Part shown: piece after piece, positions 13,708-27,200 of the stretch | Numbering within the stretch: position 1 is the stretch's first letter | Layout of the letters: each line of letters starts with the position of its first letter | Source: Camarhynchus parvulus | Taxonomy: Eukaryota > Chordata > Aves > Passeriformes > Thraupidae | NCBI RefSeq assembly: GCF_901933205.1 | Contig: NC_044590.1 | Span: 3,859,501 to 3,923,500, forward strand | Direction of reading: 5' to 3' | DNA length: 64,000 nucleotides | Translations under genes and position numbers: made by a program | Notes under the pieces: model-generated | Seen by the model: only the letters and a program-made list of their open reading frames with translations | What the model was told of the DNA's origin: nothing | Database searches by the model: none

Positions 13708-13713
13708 TTCATC
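13708..13713. repeat. Right target-site duplication TTCATC
   Basis: Copy of 13315-13320 immediately after the CA end of the LTR. Confidence 0.85.
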
Positions 13714-15869
13714 AACCAACTGCAACCTGAAAGCATGGTACCAAATCTGTAAGAATCAAATACAGCACTGAAACAGAAATGGTGTTTTTTTATAGAAGTG
13801 AACAGGTGGTGCTTTTAATCCCACCAAAATTAACCCATGTTCAATAATTTATGCACTCATTGACTCTAACAAATGCTGCTTAATTATGCATTCTTGGAAA
13901 CGTGCTTTACGTTTGGTTTCAAATTGGAATTTACATCCAGCTATGGTTATCTTCCCACAGCAGTTTCAGTATGTTATGAAGGAAGGAATTCAGGATATAA
14001 AGAATATTCAAAGTAACTTTGCTCTGAATCCAGCTGCAGTTGTCTACATAGCGTAATTGTCACATTTTCCAACAATGAAAATTAAAGAAAAACCCCTATC
14101 TTTTAAAAAAAGCTGTTCAAAGAATGTTCTCACAAAAAGAAAATAAAAATAGAGCAGCTCATTAGATCTGTAGCTTGACTCAGGAAAACATAAATACAGG
14201 AGTCAGTCTGTGTTTGAAGTAGAAAAAAGGAGGACAAACACACAGGTTGTCAGTAATCTTTACTGTCTTTCCTTTGTCTCACTGTGAAGTGAAAACAACT
14301 GAAGCTGTTCAAAGATAGGTTTATCTAATTCATGCCAACGGACTCTCTCTTTCTTCCCCCCCGATTAGTACTTGGAATAATCTTTCTTTATTGATGTGGT
14401 GAACACTTTTTTGTGTGCATATCTTGCTATTTTCTTCTGAAGAAAAAGTGCTGCAAGATGATCAAATATAACTTTACTGTGCTGTTTGGAGGAAACTCTG
14501 AAAACTATTTTCTTCTGCTCTTAATGTTGACATAAAGAACTATTTAATGTATTTTTCTTATAATAAGAACTGGAACAATATTGCAGGAGCGAATTAGCAT
14601 AAGTTCTAATGTTGCCTAGGAAAAAATCAATCATGCTTTTAGCTTTTTGTATGTTAGGCATCAGTAAGAGTGTTCACATGAATAAAACCAACTTTTAATT
14701 TTTACAAGACTGAGCAGCAGCACAGAGTGCTGGAAGAGGAAGTAGTGCTTGTACAATTTTTAGCGTTCAGCTGATCAATTTTCAGGGAAACTGAAATTTT
14801 CCCTTTCAGCCTGTCTTGTAATCTGTTCACTGCTGCCACATGGGATGCCACCAACTCTGTATTTGCATTGCTAAAAGTGGATGTATTTATTTTTACTTGT
14901 AGAATTGAGGAAAGGATGCAGTAGAGAAAAATCAAAGCCTTTGCTGAAAATCCTGGTCTCTACTCAGTTGGGAGTGTCCATCTGGAGTGTGCAGGGTTTG
15001 AGCAGGTCACCCTTGTGAAATTTCTATCTCAAATTGCAGATAAAAGTAGAAACTTCAGCCTGAGGAGCAAGGAGAGCTCCCCCTGAGGCTGACCTGAGGG
15101 AGAAACCTGAAACCTGAACTGAGTGAAAGGTCTTGAGTAGTGCAGAAGCCTGAGGGACATTTCGGGAAACTGAGGCAAATACTGAACTGAAACATAAAAA
15201 TCCCAGTTTTCGCTTCATCCTCAGCATAAGGACAACTTTTATTCCAGTTCAAATATTGAAACACAGTGAAACATTGCTGTTGGAAAGAAGTAGTCACTGA
15301 AGACCTTTAGCAAAAGGTCATGTGTTGTTAGCACGAGGAACAGCACCCACCAAGAAGCCTTTTGCTTGTCGTAGCTTGTTACATTTTTCTTAGCAAGTTT
15401 CTATTCAGAAAGGTAAGCAAAAGCTCCCTTCTGTCAAGGGATGTTTGTAGGCAATGAAAAAATAAGATTCTGGGTGACATCTAGGGGATGTGGTGGGTAG
15501 GTAGCTAAGTCTGATGTGGAAAATTAGGGAAAACAGTCCACAAATCTGTAATAAGCTGTGCTTACTTCTGTTTGCAGTCTTATGTTTCTATGTGCTTACA
15601 TACATGAATAATGATATGTATGAGGAAAACTGAAGGGACAGCTTGGTTTGCTGTCCCAGGACAGCTGAGGGAGAGCAACACTGCGTGCAACAAAAACAAA
15701 AAAAGAACCTAAACACTACTTTTGCTTTCACAAGTAGTGAACTAGAATTCTGCCCCTCTATTCATCTGCAGTATTTGAAATAATACCACAGTAAGTAACT
15801 TTATTATATAATAATTACTAAATAAACTTGGCAGTTGTAGTGAACCCCCAAAGTTTATGCTTACATTGC
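13714..15869. other. Unique non-coding sequence
   Basis: Nothing recognised between the LTR and the CR1 copy. A-rich runs occur near 14100, and no open frame exceeds chance length. Confidence 0.65.
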
Positions 15870-16350
15870 ATTCTGTGCAGGTCAGGGGAGGCAATTCTGC
15901 CCCTCCAGTCCGCTCTCATGAGACTCCCAGCTGGAATATTCCTTCCAGCTCTGGGAGAAAGGAAGGACAAGGACATGGAACTGCTGGAGTGAGTCCAGAG
16001 GGGCACAGAGATGATCCCAGGGCTGGGGTCTGGCAGGGAGGGCTGGGGGTGGGTGCTCACCTGGAGAAGGGAAGGTTCTGGGGAGACCTCAGAGCCCCTT
16101 CCAGTGCCTGAAGGGGCTCCAGGAGAGCTGGGGAGAGACCTGGGACAAGAGCCTGGGGTGACAAGACAAGAGGGAAGGGCTTGAAACTGAAAGAGACTAG
16201 ATTTAGAGAGGATGTTAGGAAGGAATTGTTCCCTGTGAAGTGTTCAGTGGGCCCAAGAGCAGCCTGGTCTGGTGGAGTGTCCCTGCCCATGGCAGGGGCT
16301 GCAATGAGATCAGCTTTAGGGTCTCTTCCAACACAAACCATTTTATGATG
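15870..16350 (+). mobile_element. CR1 LINE fragment, 5'-truncated 3' end with internal deletion
   Basis: The end of ORF2 and the 3' region of a CR1 non-LTR retrotransposon, sense on +. Landmarks in order: CAATTCTGCCCCTCCAGTCC (about 15892), ATGGAACTGCTGGAG then GAGTCCAGAGG (about 15975-16000), ACCTGGAGAAGGGAAGG (about 16059), AGATTTAGAGAGGATGTTAG (about 16200), CCTGCCCATGGCAGGGGCTG (about 16280), and a 3' end TCTTCCAACACAAACCATTT. CR1 normally ends in short ATTCTATG-type repeats; only ATTTTATGATG remains. About 80 bases of consensus are missing near 16238, where CCCTGTGA joins AGTGTTCA. That removes the segment which usually reads through CAGAGAAGCTGTGG. It is a dead copy with no usable reading frame. 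The left edge is uncertain by about 15 bases. Confidence 0.93.
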
Positions 16351-19300
16351 CTCACAGGAACTGTAAATTCTGAAATATTGGTGCAAAGCAAAGGTTTGTG
16401 GGAAATGAGACTGATCACAGCTCTCTCCTGTTATTCCTGTGACCAGCAAACAGCAAATCCAACCCAAACCCCCTTGTCCCTGTAGTACCCTCCAGTTTAC
16501 AGTGCAGAAGTTCAATTTTTAGAGCTCTCATGAATTGTTCAGTACATGCTGTTAATTATCAGCCAGTGTGAATCACCAAAGTCATAACCTGACTCCTAAA
16601 TGAGTTTCCCATAAATCTGTTCTATTCATTAGAGGTCAAGTTGATAACTGCTAAGAAGGAATATCAGTGCTGCAAATCAGTTTATAAGGGTATAATTGTA
16701 ACTAAAAAAATCCCCAACCTTCCTCTCCCTGTGGTCTGGATAATTTAAGTGTGGAACTCGAAGCCCTCAAATAACTGTTATTTCTTAACAAGATGCTGTG
16801 AAAGAGGAGAACAAGTAAAGAAAAACCTTGCAAAATAACTATGGACATTTCTGAAAATGTTGTCCATCTGTGGAATAGAGATGGAATGGTCTAAGCATTT
16901 GTTTTGAAAATCTTAGAGTTATAACCAAACCTTTTCCTAAATACATTTCATAGGATGATTATCCATAGGAAATATTATCCATTATTATCCATTAGAAGAT
17001 GCAGGAGATATTACCCATAATAGGAAACAGTTATGGACAAGCTCCATTCTTGGGAGGGGCCAATAGGAGGAATTGATATCAATATCCAGATACTTTATGA
17101 AGATCTACCCTTATATCTTCACATTTAAAAAATCCCCAACTTTTCTAATTTTTAATGGTTGGTTGATTAGGAAAAAAAAAACAATTGAAACTTAGAGCAT
17201 TTTAAATTAGAACATTTCTACTGTGTACACTGTAAGGTCACATCAATTTGAGAAAAGCTGCTGAAAAAATCAAATTATGAGCTAGAAATGTAACATAAAC
17301 ATACTCTGAAACTAAATCTTGTACCTCATATATGCAATGTTTTTGAGAAGTTACATTTGTGAGCTTTTAATAAGGAATGGAATGCAGCAGAACTTTTGGG
17401 AATAACTTTAATTTATTATCATTTAAAATATGTGTTTAACAAAAACATGCAAGTTGTCTTTGGAAAAGCATTGATTCAGGCAGATTTAACTGTCTGGGCA
17501 TCACAAGTAACACACCAACAGTCAAAAATGTCTTTTTTGTTAAAAGGCAGGTCCTTTCTGGGTAACGAGTTGCCATGTGATGTATGGCCCCATACTTCAG
17601 CTGAATTTAAATAACCTGACAAAAATTGAGTTGTTCAGCAGAAAACTTTTCCTGCTTATGAACAACAATGCTTGAATTCCTGATAGATTTGCATAGGTAC
17701 ATTTTTGTACTAATGTGAGGGTATTTTGAAAAATTTGGGGCCAACTGCTGGCTGAATTCCATATATCTGAACACAGCTACATGCTGTGAAATGGAAACCA
17801 AAATGGAAATTTGTAGAATTTTCATAACATGTGGATGGTGCAACTTTGAAAGAATATTGACAGAGGAGTTTATTTTTTAAGCAGGATTGCAGGATGGGAG
17901 GTGAGGCAATGAAACAAAACCCAAGAACCTTAAGATGTAGAACAATCTGACAACCGAGGTCTACAAATTATTAATAAGATTATAGTTGGTTTAATGAATC
18001 CAATTAAATATAATTGACCTAATTTTATCGGCAAAAGCTATTCTGTTAATTAGCATAAAATCAGGACAGCACCTACATCAAAAGCTCAATATTAATACTT
18101 TTCTAATATACAGCATCTTGCAGAGGGTACAAGTCTTCATCTGTACAAGATTTAAGATTTAAGATTTTTTGTTTTAAGATTTCCTATAACTGACCTGATT
18201 TGGTTTGAGCCACAGGAAAAAACTGTTAAAGTCTCATTTTACTGACAGGTGTGACAGTAGCTGTATAAATTGTTTATTGTATCATGTTCATGTGTCCTAC
18301 TCTAAAACTCATCAAATTAACTGGAAAGTCATCAGTTGACTTCAAACAGGCTTTTAAATAATGCCCACAGATAAATGTGCACACTTTGTACTGTAGGTCT
18401 TCTCCATTTTAAATTTTAATCTTTTGGTGCTGTCATGGACTGAATGTGCAGTTCTGAGATTTCAGAGCTTCTTCACCAGACACTCCTCTTGAAGATTTTA
18501 AATTAGTTTAATCCTGCAACACGAAAGGATCAGAGGCTCTCCCTCAAATTTGAACTGTGCCATTTGGGAGAAGAGGAATAACTTGTAATTTTTGATTCCA
18601 TTCCTGAGTTTGGTGGGAGATGAATGAGGCATTTTGAGATTCTGCCTCTTCCTCATTAAAAAGGAAAAAAAGAAGTTGTGAGAGGTGTATAAATCTAATT
18701 TGTTCACTTTAATCAGTTAACTGTGAGTGCAGTTAAGGATTCAATCAAATAATACATTTCCTTAATCAACATAAAATCTGTTATTATTTAAGGATAACTT
18801 CTGTTCACCAATATCTGGCTTGTATTTTTTCTCAGCTTCAATTACAAGTTCTTACTCTTGTTGTTTTCTTTAGTACTTCTTTGTCTCTACAGAAAATTAT
18901 AGCGAGTTTAACCAAGTCCTAGCTCAGGGAAAGTTATTGACGTGGCCAGATCTTGCCCTAAGGTTTATGGTTCTTTGTGCCTGGATTTCAGCAAGGCACT
19001 TACCCTGCCTCCCACCTTCAGCATGTCTAAAACACATCCCTAATAACCTCATGCAGCTAAAACTTGCCTGTATCTGGAACCCTTTCTTCCCTAGGTTGGT
19101 TTTATGACAATATTTCACTCTTCTACCACAATTCACTTCAAATTTGTCCTCAGTTTTTGTTGAAGATTACACTGACCCAGCTCCAATCTTAGAAAACCCT
19201 TTCCAGCTAAATTCTTACACCCTGAGGAAAATGTCTCTGTATTTTGCTTTAGGCTTTTTTAGCCATCAATGGCAGGTCTTTTACAAAAGATGCTCCAAGG

Positions 19301-21106
19301 CCATCTTTAACCTCTTTGTCCTTTCCTCTCTGGGTGCTGCACAGCAGGTAAAGGATTTTTAAATACATGCCAGTATGTGTGGAGAAATAATTCGTGACAA
19401 GTAACTGTCTTTATGTGTTCCATTTCTGCTCACAAAAGTGGCTTGCAATTTTTCCCATACATTTTAGAGTCAGTAGTTATTGGTTAAAAGTGCATTTTTG
19501 AAACTGAGTTGGGAATATTTGACTAGATTTGTTATCTATGTTGCATGTTTTATTTTTATTCCAATTAGAAGTAGGATAATAGCATGAAGTTTTCCGAAAA
19601 AAGCAACTCCATACTTAGAGTTAGAATATTTTCTAGCACATCCAAAAATATTCCTTCCCTATCTGTGCACTAAAGTTTTTCTAACAAATGAATAGTGGAG
19701 CCAGGAACACGAATGAAGTGAATGTTTAAAGTTTTGCAAGCATTTTACATTATCTCTTCTGATCTACCTCTCTAGCAACTTCTGCAACACAAAGCAAACA
19801 GCTTTTCTCAGAGGAAGAGAAAATGAAGGAATTTGGTGTAGATCTGTTATATGAGTTAGGGTAGAAATACATGTTTACTACCAGAGGCTCCCGGCTCTTG
19901 TCTTGCAATAATTGGTGATGCTCCTGAGGGTTTACCTCCAGGAGTCATTTAATGCCTATAAATCACAGCTTCCTTTCCAGGTAAATATCTGGCTGTCAAG
20001 GCTGCAGAAAAACCCAAGCACACCCTGAAGTGAAAAACTCGACTAAACAAACCCTTAAAAACAGGTGAAGTAGAAAGATAAAAGATCAAAAGAAAGTGAA
20101 TTTCCATAGTTTTAAAAACATGGCATTTTTTCAGGTTCTACTTGTTTTCTGAGTACTGGGTTTATTAATGCTGTTTTTATTTTTATGCTGATGACCATAG
20201 CAGTTTTTAACTCTGAAAATGAGTCCCCTGAATTCCTATGGGATGCTCTGGATCCCACTGCTAGCAAGGGATCTTGCTTTGGAGGTGTTACAGATTGGAC
20301 ATTGGAAAGGATTAAAGGGCTTGGAGCTCTTGGTGTGCAGAAAACTAAACTTGACTAACTGCAGTTGTTTTGTTGCACATCTTCCTTGTTTAAAGTTTAT
20401 TTTAAGATGTATTTTCATCAGCAGTAAACATCTCTTGTCCTTCAGAAAAATTGTTTTCTCCTTTGTCAGCATCTTGTTCCTTATGTGCTTGAAAAATATC
20501 TTTAAACCTCAATCCTTTTAATTCTGTATTTCTGCCTTGCAGTGTTTAAAATGCCTGTGACTTGCCTGTTCCTCAAGGACTGTGGTGTTTTTGTACCTTC
20601 AAGTCTTCTGTTCTTCCCTTGACATTTTCATCATCACTTCCCCACAGTGCTTGCTCTGGACTAAGGCACAGCCTGGGAGCATCCTGAAGGGTGTTGTGCA
20701 GAAATACATTCCTGCACTAACACAACACAAACCAGCAGGATAAACATGGAAAAAGCTCTGTTTTCATATAGCACTGAGCAGGGGAAAGGTTAAAGCAAAG
20801 GCTAAAATAAACAGTTCTGCCCAATACCCTCTTGTCACCTAAACAGAAAGATTGGAGGCTGAGGTGTCCTGGGAGGAACTGAATCATTCCAGGGGGACTT
20901 TGATGTTATCATCTAAAGGTCATGGACTGGACAAGAGAAATATCCTCTATCAGAGCATCTGGTGTACTTGTGGGAGCGGAGACCCTTGTTCAGGTCATCT
21001 TAGAGGATTTCTGTGCTTTTAAGGCTGGTTTTGTCAATGATCAGTGTCTAACTTGGGAGAGCCATGAGGGAAGTGTGGCACTGCTCTTAAAGACTGTTCC
21101 TTGATA
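16351..21106. other. AT-rich unique non-coding sequence
   Basis: No gene. Small repeats of ATTATCCAT (about 16969-17001) and AAGATTT (about 18148-18182) are present. An AT-rich block at about 17960-18120 is dense in TAATTA-type homeodomain words. Confidence 0.65.
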
Positions 21107-21226
21107 TCAGGATTCCAAGCTGCTGTGTTGTCTTTGACTGTCTGCTCCTCCCTGGCTTTTCCAAAAATCAGGATTATTCCAAGCTGCTGTGTTATCTTTG
21201 ACTGTCTGTTTCCTGGTTTCCCAAAC
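21107..21226. repeat. Tandem duplication, about 61-bp unit, two copies
   Basis: Copy 1 (21107-21167) and copy 2 (21168-21226) both begin TCAGGATT. They share TTCCAAGCTGCTGTGTT and TCTTTGACTGTCTG, then diverge slightly (CTCCTCCCTGGC against TTTCCTGGT) and both run into a TTCCAAA/TTCCCAAA end. Copy 2 has a 3-base ATT insertion. The arrangement is head to tail. Confidence 0.9.
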
Positions 21227-24200
21227 CCAGACCACGTAACTCTGCCCAGGCTGTGAATTTGACTCTCAGGCTCTACATTACTGCTGATTTATTTCCTGAT
21301 TAGCTCAATCCCTGAGATGAACCTGGACATGGCAGAGCCAATACGAAACTTCTCAAACTGGTAACCTGCAACCCCTACAAGTGTTCTCATCTGAGAACCA
21401 CCCTAAAATCTTGTGTCTTGGGGACTCCAGAGCAGAATCAGCACTGAGAATGTGGCCAAACCCTGTGTGATGCGCATGAGGGCAGGCTGTTCAGAATGAG
21501 CCAGCTCTGGCCAGTGTGGGCATGAGCAGAGTTCAGCTGAACAGATTCCCCCTAGAGAAACCAAAGCACTGAAATGTTTGCTGAGAGCATAAAGCACATT
21601 GCTTAGCTGCAAACTAATAAAAAAAAAATCAGGGCACAGAGAAGTCTCAGAAGCACCATGTGCTGAATAAATATCCACAATATGTATTTTATAATGTATT
21701 GAAAGCGACAGATCAATCTAGATTTACGTTAAGTTTTTTTATCTTATTGGGAAAATAAGAGAGGTCTTTAGAGATGTTCTGCATGCAAATTAATGCTATT
21801 TTAAGAGTTCTGGATAGCACAGTATATATGGGGGGGAAAATTGGGGTTTACATCTGTACATACAGAGATGAGGGTTTGACACCCTGTGATTCACTTCATT
21901 AAAGTCAGTTATCTTCACACTTCAGTTCAGAGCAGTAAAATGTGGGGAAACATTAAGTAAGGGAGCAAGGAGTGCATTAATGTCAGAGCAGTTGTGAAAT
22001 TAATGTGACCCTAATAATAACCCTTTAGACAGTGCTGTTCATACAGGAGTGACCAGGGCGTTGCCAAGAGCCAAATTTGAATTGCACATTGTGTTACAAA
22101 ACCAGTGTTCAGCATTTCAGGTGAAGTTAACATTTCTTTTTTCCAGAAGTAAATAAAAGCAGAAACCCAAATCAGAGCATTCCTGCTCACCCCCATGGAG
22201 CATAAATTGTGGGTGAAAAAACAAAATTTTTTGTACATGTTAAACAAATACGTGTTTATATTCTGGGGAAAAAAACCAATCAGCTTCCAGTAGCATCAGC
22301 AGTATCTGGAAATGCAGTGGTAATTGTTTAACAATTAGGAAATTCCCAAAATGTAGATAACAAATGTAATTTTAGTAATGGGAATTGAATTGCAGGTTTT
22401 GTGTATTTGTGTGCACTTTTTTTTAAACCAGTAATTTCAACAGGTGGATTAATTTGTTAGTTAAAATATACTGTAAAATTTATGTTCATCACCTGCACAA
22501 TTAAGCAATGCTGACTTATCACAGAATTACATCTAAATAAAATACCAAATATTTTGTGATTATAGCTAAATAAAATACCAAATATGTTCTGACACCTTTT
22601 TCGGCAGTGAGGCAACAGGGGAGTGAATCTTAGTGTACGACCAAGTATACAGAAAATTCTGGACTTTATTCTTCTCATGTAAACATTCAGCCATAAATGA
22701 TTTTTTTCTTGTAATTCTTGTAATTTTAAGCATGTTCAGGCTTTGTCAGCTGCAGGTAGGTGTGGGAAGGGCTGGTTTACACTGGGAACATTTGAAGTGT
22801 CTGAAGAGCAACTCTCAGGCTGATGAGATTGTAGCTGGAACAGTGGTGGCTGCACAGCCAAGCCTCTTTGAAAACAACTCAATGAAAAGCTCTTTTCTGT
22901 TGCTTATAAAGGAAAATAAGAAGCTGAGTGTGATTCCGTGGTGCTGGCTTAAAGAAGGCCACCTGCTACTGTGACCTGCATTTTGTTGGGTTTTGTTAAA
23001 TGGCCAAAATACCGAATTCTTTATTTGTATAAGAATTTGATTATTGAGGTTTGAAATATTTTGGTTGAGAAATGTTACTATACTGCCTCATGGAATTTGA
23101 AAATTCTGATTAGAAGAATCTGTTGAATTTGTGGAAGGGCAGCAAAGCTGATGAAGGCATTAAAAACCGCACCTCTGCTCTGTATTTCTTCTATCAGACT
23201 TTGGAAATTTTTTCATTCAAGGACTGAATTCAGGAGCAGGGATGAAAAGATGCAGCTTTGCTCATTTCTCCTCACTTTGTGGAGAGAAACACCCAAGTTT
23301 GTTTTTCTTACTCTTAGCAAGGAAAGCCAGAAGTTGTTTTAGCCCACACTCAACATTTAATTTGTGGTTTCATTAGACAGATCAGTGAGCAGCCTTTTCT
23401 ACCTCCTTGTTAATTCTCTTCAGTAGCTTCTCAAGAGCCACTTGTTTCTTTTACTTTTGTGTTACTAAGCTGTAGAAGGCTGATGAAATTTTGAGGGAAC
23501 AGTGCTTGCAATATTGCAAAGTCCTCTATTTACTTTTCAAGCTACTGGTCTGAAGTGTGACTTGTAAAATAAATATGTGAGAATGCCTTCAGATCCTGAA
23601 AGTTGAAGTGTTCTAAATGGAAACTGTCTTTGGACATCTCTGTTTAATAGCCATGCTAAGGGAAAGATGCCAGTCCCTCAATATCACAGTCTCTGAGGAT
23701 GACTATTGTGGAGGCTTTTAGGAATGGTCATGCTCTTCCCTGCTTCTGCAGAGGATTGTTGCATCAGAGAGGTTGTTAATTAAGGTTTTTCACTGAAACA
23801 ATGGTGAATGACTTTCAGCAGTGAAAAGACATTTCTGAGGTACAGAGATGCTGTAAATATGAAATAAAAGGCACCAAAGTGATTTCCCTGCTGATAGTTC
23901 TGTTAGTGTTTTGTATTATTTAGAACATACAAGAGCTAAATTGCTGTGAAAGATAACAGGAGTGTTGAAGGCCAAAAGATGGTTGAAATATTTGACAGGC
24001 TTTTTATTATTACTTTAAGGTTACAGTATCTGAAAAGTAAGCAGACATTATGTCATCCTGCAGCAGGAATATGTTCTTCATTTGACTGTGGTAACAGTGA
24101 AATCACTTTTATAATAACCTACATACACGTGTGTGTATATAGCTTAAAGGTTTGATAATTGGGGATGTAACTACAAAGTTGTCAATGGCTTTTGTAACGT

Positions 24201-27200
24201 CTTACATTACAAAGAGATTGGAAAAATATAAAGTAGGTATTTCTCCAGCTGAAATAGTAAGGAAAAACTGCAGAGAGACTTAGTGCAGCAGTTCAAAACA
24301 GAAACCTAAAAAGCTCCCTTTATTTTTGTGTTTGTAACCCTGCTGCATGCCCAAACCACATAGCCTAAGTATTATCCAATTCCTGCCTTCACATATAAAC
24401 AGCTTTTCAGGGTGAATATGAGCCAAGCTTTAGACATGCAGTCATCTATCCAATAAAAATAGGATAAGAAACCTCAAGTCTTTCACTAGATAATTTCATT
24501 GTGTGTTTTAAATACTCTCTAGGAGAAAGGTTCAATGTACAAAAGCTTTGAGCAGCTGAAGGCTTATCTGAAACATTTCTAAAGAGTTGGTAAGAGCCCA
24601 GAAGGGCAGCATGAAAATCTCCTGCAATATGCCAAGGAGAATCTCAAAATGGAGTTTGACTGAACCCTGTCAAATCATGGACTTTGTATTTGTGTGTTAG
24701 GTGTTCTCTGTGCATCAGGTTTGCTCCTTCTATCCTGATTCTAAAACATTCGGCTTGGAAAATTAGTTCAGTCAGTTTTAGCTCAGAAAGTCTTTTGCTT
24801 TCACAAAAGATGGTTAGGGCAGGGGGAAATGTGTAATTAAGCGTTGTTATAGCAAAACAGACCAAATTCCCAGCTTCTAGAAGTGAGTTTTCCTTCTCAG
24901 ATTTTGCTCTGACTGAAAAGAATTCCAGTCTGGTCTGAAATTGTTTCCCTGTTGCTGAAATTGTCAATATTGGTCTCCTCAAGCTCAGCTGCATGGCAGG
25001 GTAATGGGATGAAGTTTGTCACATCTGGGCTGTGGCTTTTAACACCTTGAAAATAAATTTCAGCTTTGTCCCAAAGGCAGACCCACTGCCCAGGGTGTTC
25101 TGAGGGAGCCTTTGGTTGTTCTGTTGGACTCTCCCATCCCATTTTGCTGGGAATTCCCTGCCACCCCACAGAGCTGCCCTCCCCAGCAGCCACTGGCCAG
25201 GAGCAGTGTTCCATCAGCCCTAAAGAACAGCAGATGAAAACCTCCAAATCCCATTGACTGTCCCAAGGCATCCAATTCTCACCCCACCTCTGCCTGTGTT
25301 AACATGTTGAATAATGACATTTTCTCTGTGTTCAAGAGCTTCATTATCAAGATTAACCTTCATTTTATTCTTCATTCTAATATGACTTCAATATTAAGTC
25401 ATCTTCAGGGATCTCTTATAATTTCCTGAACTCTCAATTTAGTAAATCCTGCTTATTCATACCCTTTTATTCTATTCATTTCTTTTAAGGGTATCTGTTC
25501 CTACCTAGAATTGTCAAGGAAACCACCATCTTTGGCTTAAACAACATCCCCAGAGCTTGAAAGAGCAGTGTTATTAGATGGAGGAATGAAATGATATTTT
25601 AATTTTCTTCCTAAATTACATTAAATTATGTATGATCTCTTTTGCTTAGTGCATCCTCTAAATTTCAAAGTTTAAATAGAAAAAAACCTTTGTTTTTCAT
25701 TACTAATTCCCTGATAATTAAGTATATACCGAGTTTGTTTCAAAAACTGTTAGAAGTTTGAAGTAGAGCCCCTGAATCACCAGATCTTGTAACAAAGCAC
25801 GAGACTGCATCCCGTCCTGTATCAATTATTATTTTAGTTCTTATTTTATCCTAAAATGCCACTTCAGTGCTGCTCCACTACTCACTTTGTAGGCAGGACA
25901 ATGACACTTGACAAGAAAATAATAAGTATTTATCTGAGAGTTCCTCCTCCATTTTCTCTTTAAAGAAGTTTTTCCCCTTCTTGACCCCCAGCTGGAAAAC
26001 ACCATCTGTCCTTGGAACAAAAAAATAAAAGTATCAAGTTAATGCCTTTTGAAATCCTGAGAATAGATTGCATTTATAGCATTTAATATATTTGATATCT
26101 AAAACAGTAGGTGAGTAGAAATAGGATGTATAAATTATTATAATATGATCAAGTTTTTCCCAGGCATATCTCATCTTGCTTGTTATCAGATATTTAAAAT
26201 GTGATACACAGGGAGCCTCCAGCCAGGTGTCAGACTTCCCTTCCCTGAACTCTGCCTTGGCTTTTGAGGAGCAGGGCTGTCCCAAAGAGATTACAGTGAA
26301 ATGAGCAGGGCAAGGGGCCCAAGGGACACACAAACTCTGGGGACAGCACAGGAGATTAAAGGATGGAGATAATTGCAGTGACTTGGTGGTGAGTTTGCCA
26401 CAGCCTGAATATTTGTAATATCTTAAAAAAGGGGAAAACTCTCTTTAGGCTGAAGTGTAAATCAGAACCTTTTAAACTGACCACACAGGGGTGTCAAAAT
26501 GCAAAGCAGATCCTTGTGTGTTTAGGAATTTATCTTCTAATCCGGCTCTCCCTCTAATCCAGGCCCTGGCTGCCTCCTGGGCTTTGTTCCTTCATCTTCA
26601 TCTATAAACAATTCCCATGCTCTTCCTGGAGCCTGCCTGGCAAAGCTTCAGGAACATGAAATGAGTGAATTTTACATTACACAAAGTATAGAAATAGATA
26701 TTTTAAAATTCTCTTGAACCCATTTATTTGTTTGTTTGTGGTTTTTGCCTTTTTTTTTTAATTGCATTGGGTTGTTTTTATTATTCTCCTTGCTTAGTGA
26801 AAGAGATGAAGAATGAAGATTTTTCACTCATTTTCCCAATCTTTTGGTTTCATTAAATCAAAATGCATCTGGTCTTTAGCAAGCATCAATTCTCCAAATG
26901 TTTTGTGGAGAGGAAAAATGCATTTATGTCTTTGTAGCAACATTAAACAAGGCAGGAAAAGTGACAAACATCCCATCAGGCTGTATAATTATTGCCTATC
27001 ACTCCTGCAATGTCTTCAGCTATGTATTTATCTTCTGTACTTCTTTCTCCACCCCTCCACTGGAGTGAATAAGATCATCTACACCTACACCTGAAGAGGG
27101 AACAGACTGAAATTATAGACATTCCCTTTCAAATTTAATGAGGAGTAACATGTGTGTTCCAGAGATGGAGCCTGGATCTCGTTACCTATAAACACAAGAA

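Noticed and set aside
16057..16515. 152-codon frame on the minus strand
   Set aside because: Most of it is the antisense of the CR1 fragment and it runs on into flanking DNA.
20922..21104. 60-codon + frame with a protein-like look
   Set aside because: No family recognised, no clear splice sites at its ends, and a length well within chance.
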